The notes beneath the pieces were generated by a model that searched no databases, was not told where the DNA came from, and worked only from the letters and a program-made list of their open reading frames with translations. Shown here piece by piece: positions 63,813 through 64,000 of a stretch of DNA of 64,000 nt. The position numbers and the translations under genes were made by a program. The DNA comes from Acidisoma cellulosilyticum (lineage in GTDB: Bacteria; Pseudomonadota; Alphaproteobacteria; Acetobacterales; Acetobacteraceae), in contig NZ_JAESVA010000003.1 in the NCBI RefSeq assembly GCF_020621385.1, forward strand, positions 186,001-250,000, in the 5' to 3' direction. The stretch's first letter is position 1. Each line of letters opens with the position of its first letter.

Positions 63813-64000
63813 ATGAGCGCAAATACAGCCTCCCCTACCGTCACCCGCACGTCCCCCACACGCGGCCGCATCATCGCCGGCGCTGTCGTGGTCGTGCTTC
63901 TTGCCGCCATGGCGCTGAACACGAAGGTCGTGAAAATCGGCAGCCAGGCTGACGCCACGCCCGGCGCTTTCGACCCCGCGACCTACGGCCAAGCGCAATT
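63813..64000 (+). CDS. DUF2291 protein, N-terminal part (runs off the right edge)
   Basis: ATG 63813 opens a frame that reaches the window end (62 codons). A basic start (TRTSPTRGRI), one membrane helix (AGAVVVVLLAAMAL) and the DUF2291 beginning NTKVVKIGSQADA and GAFDPATYGQAQ are visible. DUF2291 proteins usually lie in front of sugar ABC transporter genes, so a sugar or polyol uptake operon probably continues beyond the edge. It was too incomplete to judge further. Confidence 0.78.
   Translation, partial: MSANTASPTVTRTSPTRGRIIAGAVVVVLLAAMALNTKVVKIGSQADATPGAFDPATYGQAQ

Noticed and set aside
63561-63998. Minus-strand frame of 145 codons at the right edge
   Set aside because: Opposite the DUF2291 gene start, which has a clear membrane helix and family motif.

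Overview
The window looks like chromosomal DNA of a GC-rich alphaproteobacterium, most likely Rhodospirillales/Acetobacteraceae. Grounds: the cell-envelope gene order rpsB-tsf-pyrH-frr-uppS-cdsA-dxr-rseP-bamA-ompH-lpxD, an NDUFA12-type complex I accessory protein, a DUF2155 protein, a short NAD-type 6-phosphogluconate dehydrogenase beside zwf, and frequent GTG/TTG starts. The family-level placement is inference. I see no phage, insertion sequence, CRISPR array or rRNA; there is one tRNA (Gly, GCC).

Layout. 1-12.2 kb (minus strand): the translation and envelope superoperon, from rpsB down to lpxD and the probable first codons of fabZ. 12.4-16.1 kb: a luciferase-like monooxygenase, two small lipoproteins and a dihydropyrimidinase. 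16.3-21.8 kb: a heme-uptake locus (IsdG/HmuQ-like heme oxygenase, HmuTUV, TonB-dependent receptor) with two Fur-type boxes. 22-29.1 kb: a FecR/DUF6600 proline-rich protein, the gnd-zwf-glucokinase operon and ugd. 29.2-34 kb: an orphan protein related to the C-terminal domain of B12-dependent ribonucleotide reductase, then NDUFA12, MlaD, a small unknown protein, DUF2155 and an OmpA-type porin. 34.2-39.1 kb (minus): an MFS transporter and a periplasmic protease plus two-component system cluster. 39.2-44.8 kb: csaA-like, gpt, a UbiH-type hydroxylase, glnK-amtB and ccmAB. 45-51.7 kb: aconitase, a FUSC protein, and a CnoX / Lon-substrate-domain / Trm112 operon. 52-54.7 kb: tRNA-Gly and an iron-type ABC ATPase with a cyclic-peptide (PvdE/SyrD-like) exporter behind a Fur-like box. 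54.8-61.1 kb: S-formylglutathione hydrolase, iron-containing alcohol dehydrogenase, two aldo/keto reductases, a LysR regulator and class I aldolase. 61.3-62.6 kb: two unrecognised proteins behind two Fur boxes. 62.8-64 kb: a DhaL-type kinase subunit and the start of a DUF2291 protein.

How the genes work together. Iron is the recurring theme. The heme system, the exporter/ATPase pair and the unknown pair are separate loci that all carry 7-1-7 inverted repeats of the type TGCGAAT-N-ATTCGCA or TGATAAT-N-ATTATCA, so one Fur-like regulator could coordinate them. The unknown pair at 61.4-62.5 kb is the best candidate here for undescribed biology. Envelope biogenesis (LpxD, BamA, OmpH, RseP, MlaD) and envelope stress (protease plus two-component system) form a second theme. 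Sugar phosphate and aldehyde metabolism (gnd-zwf-glucokinase, aldolase, DhaL, dehydrogenases) forms a third.
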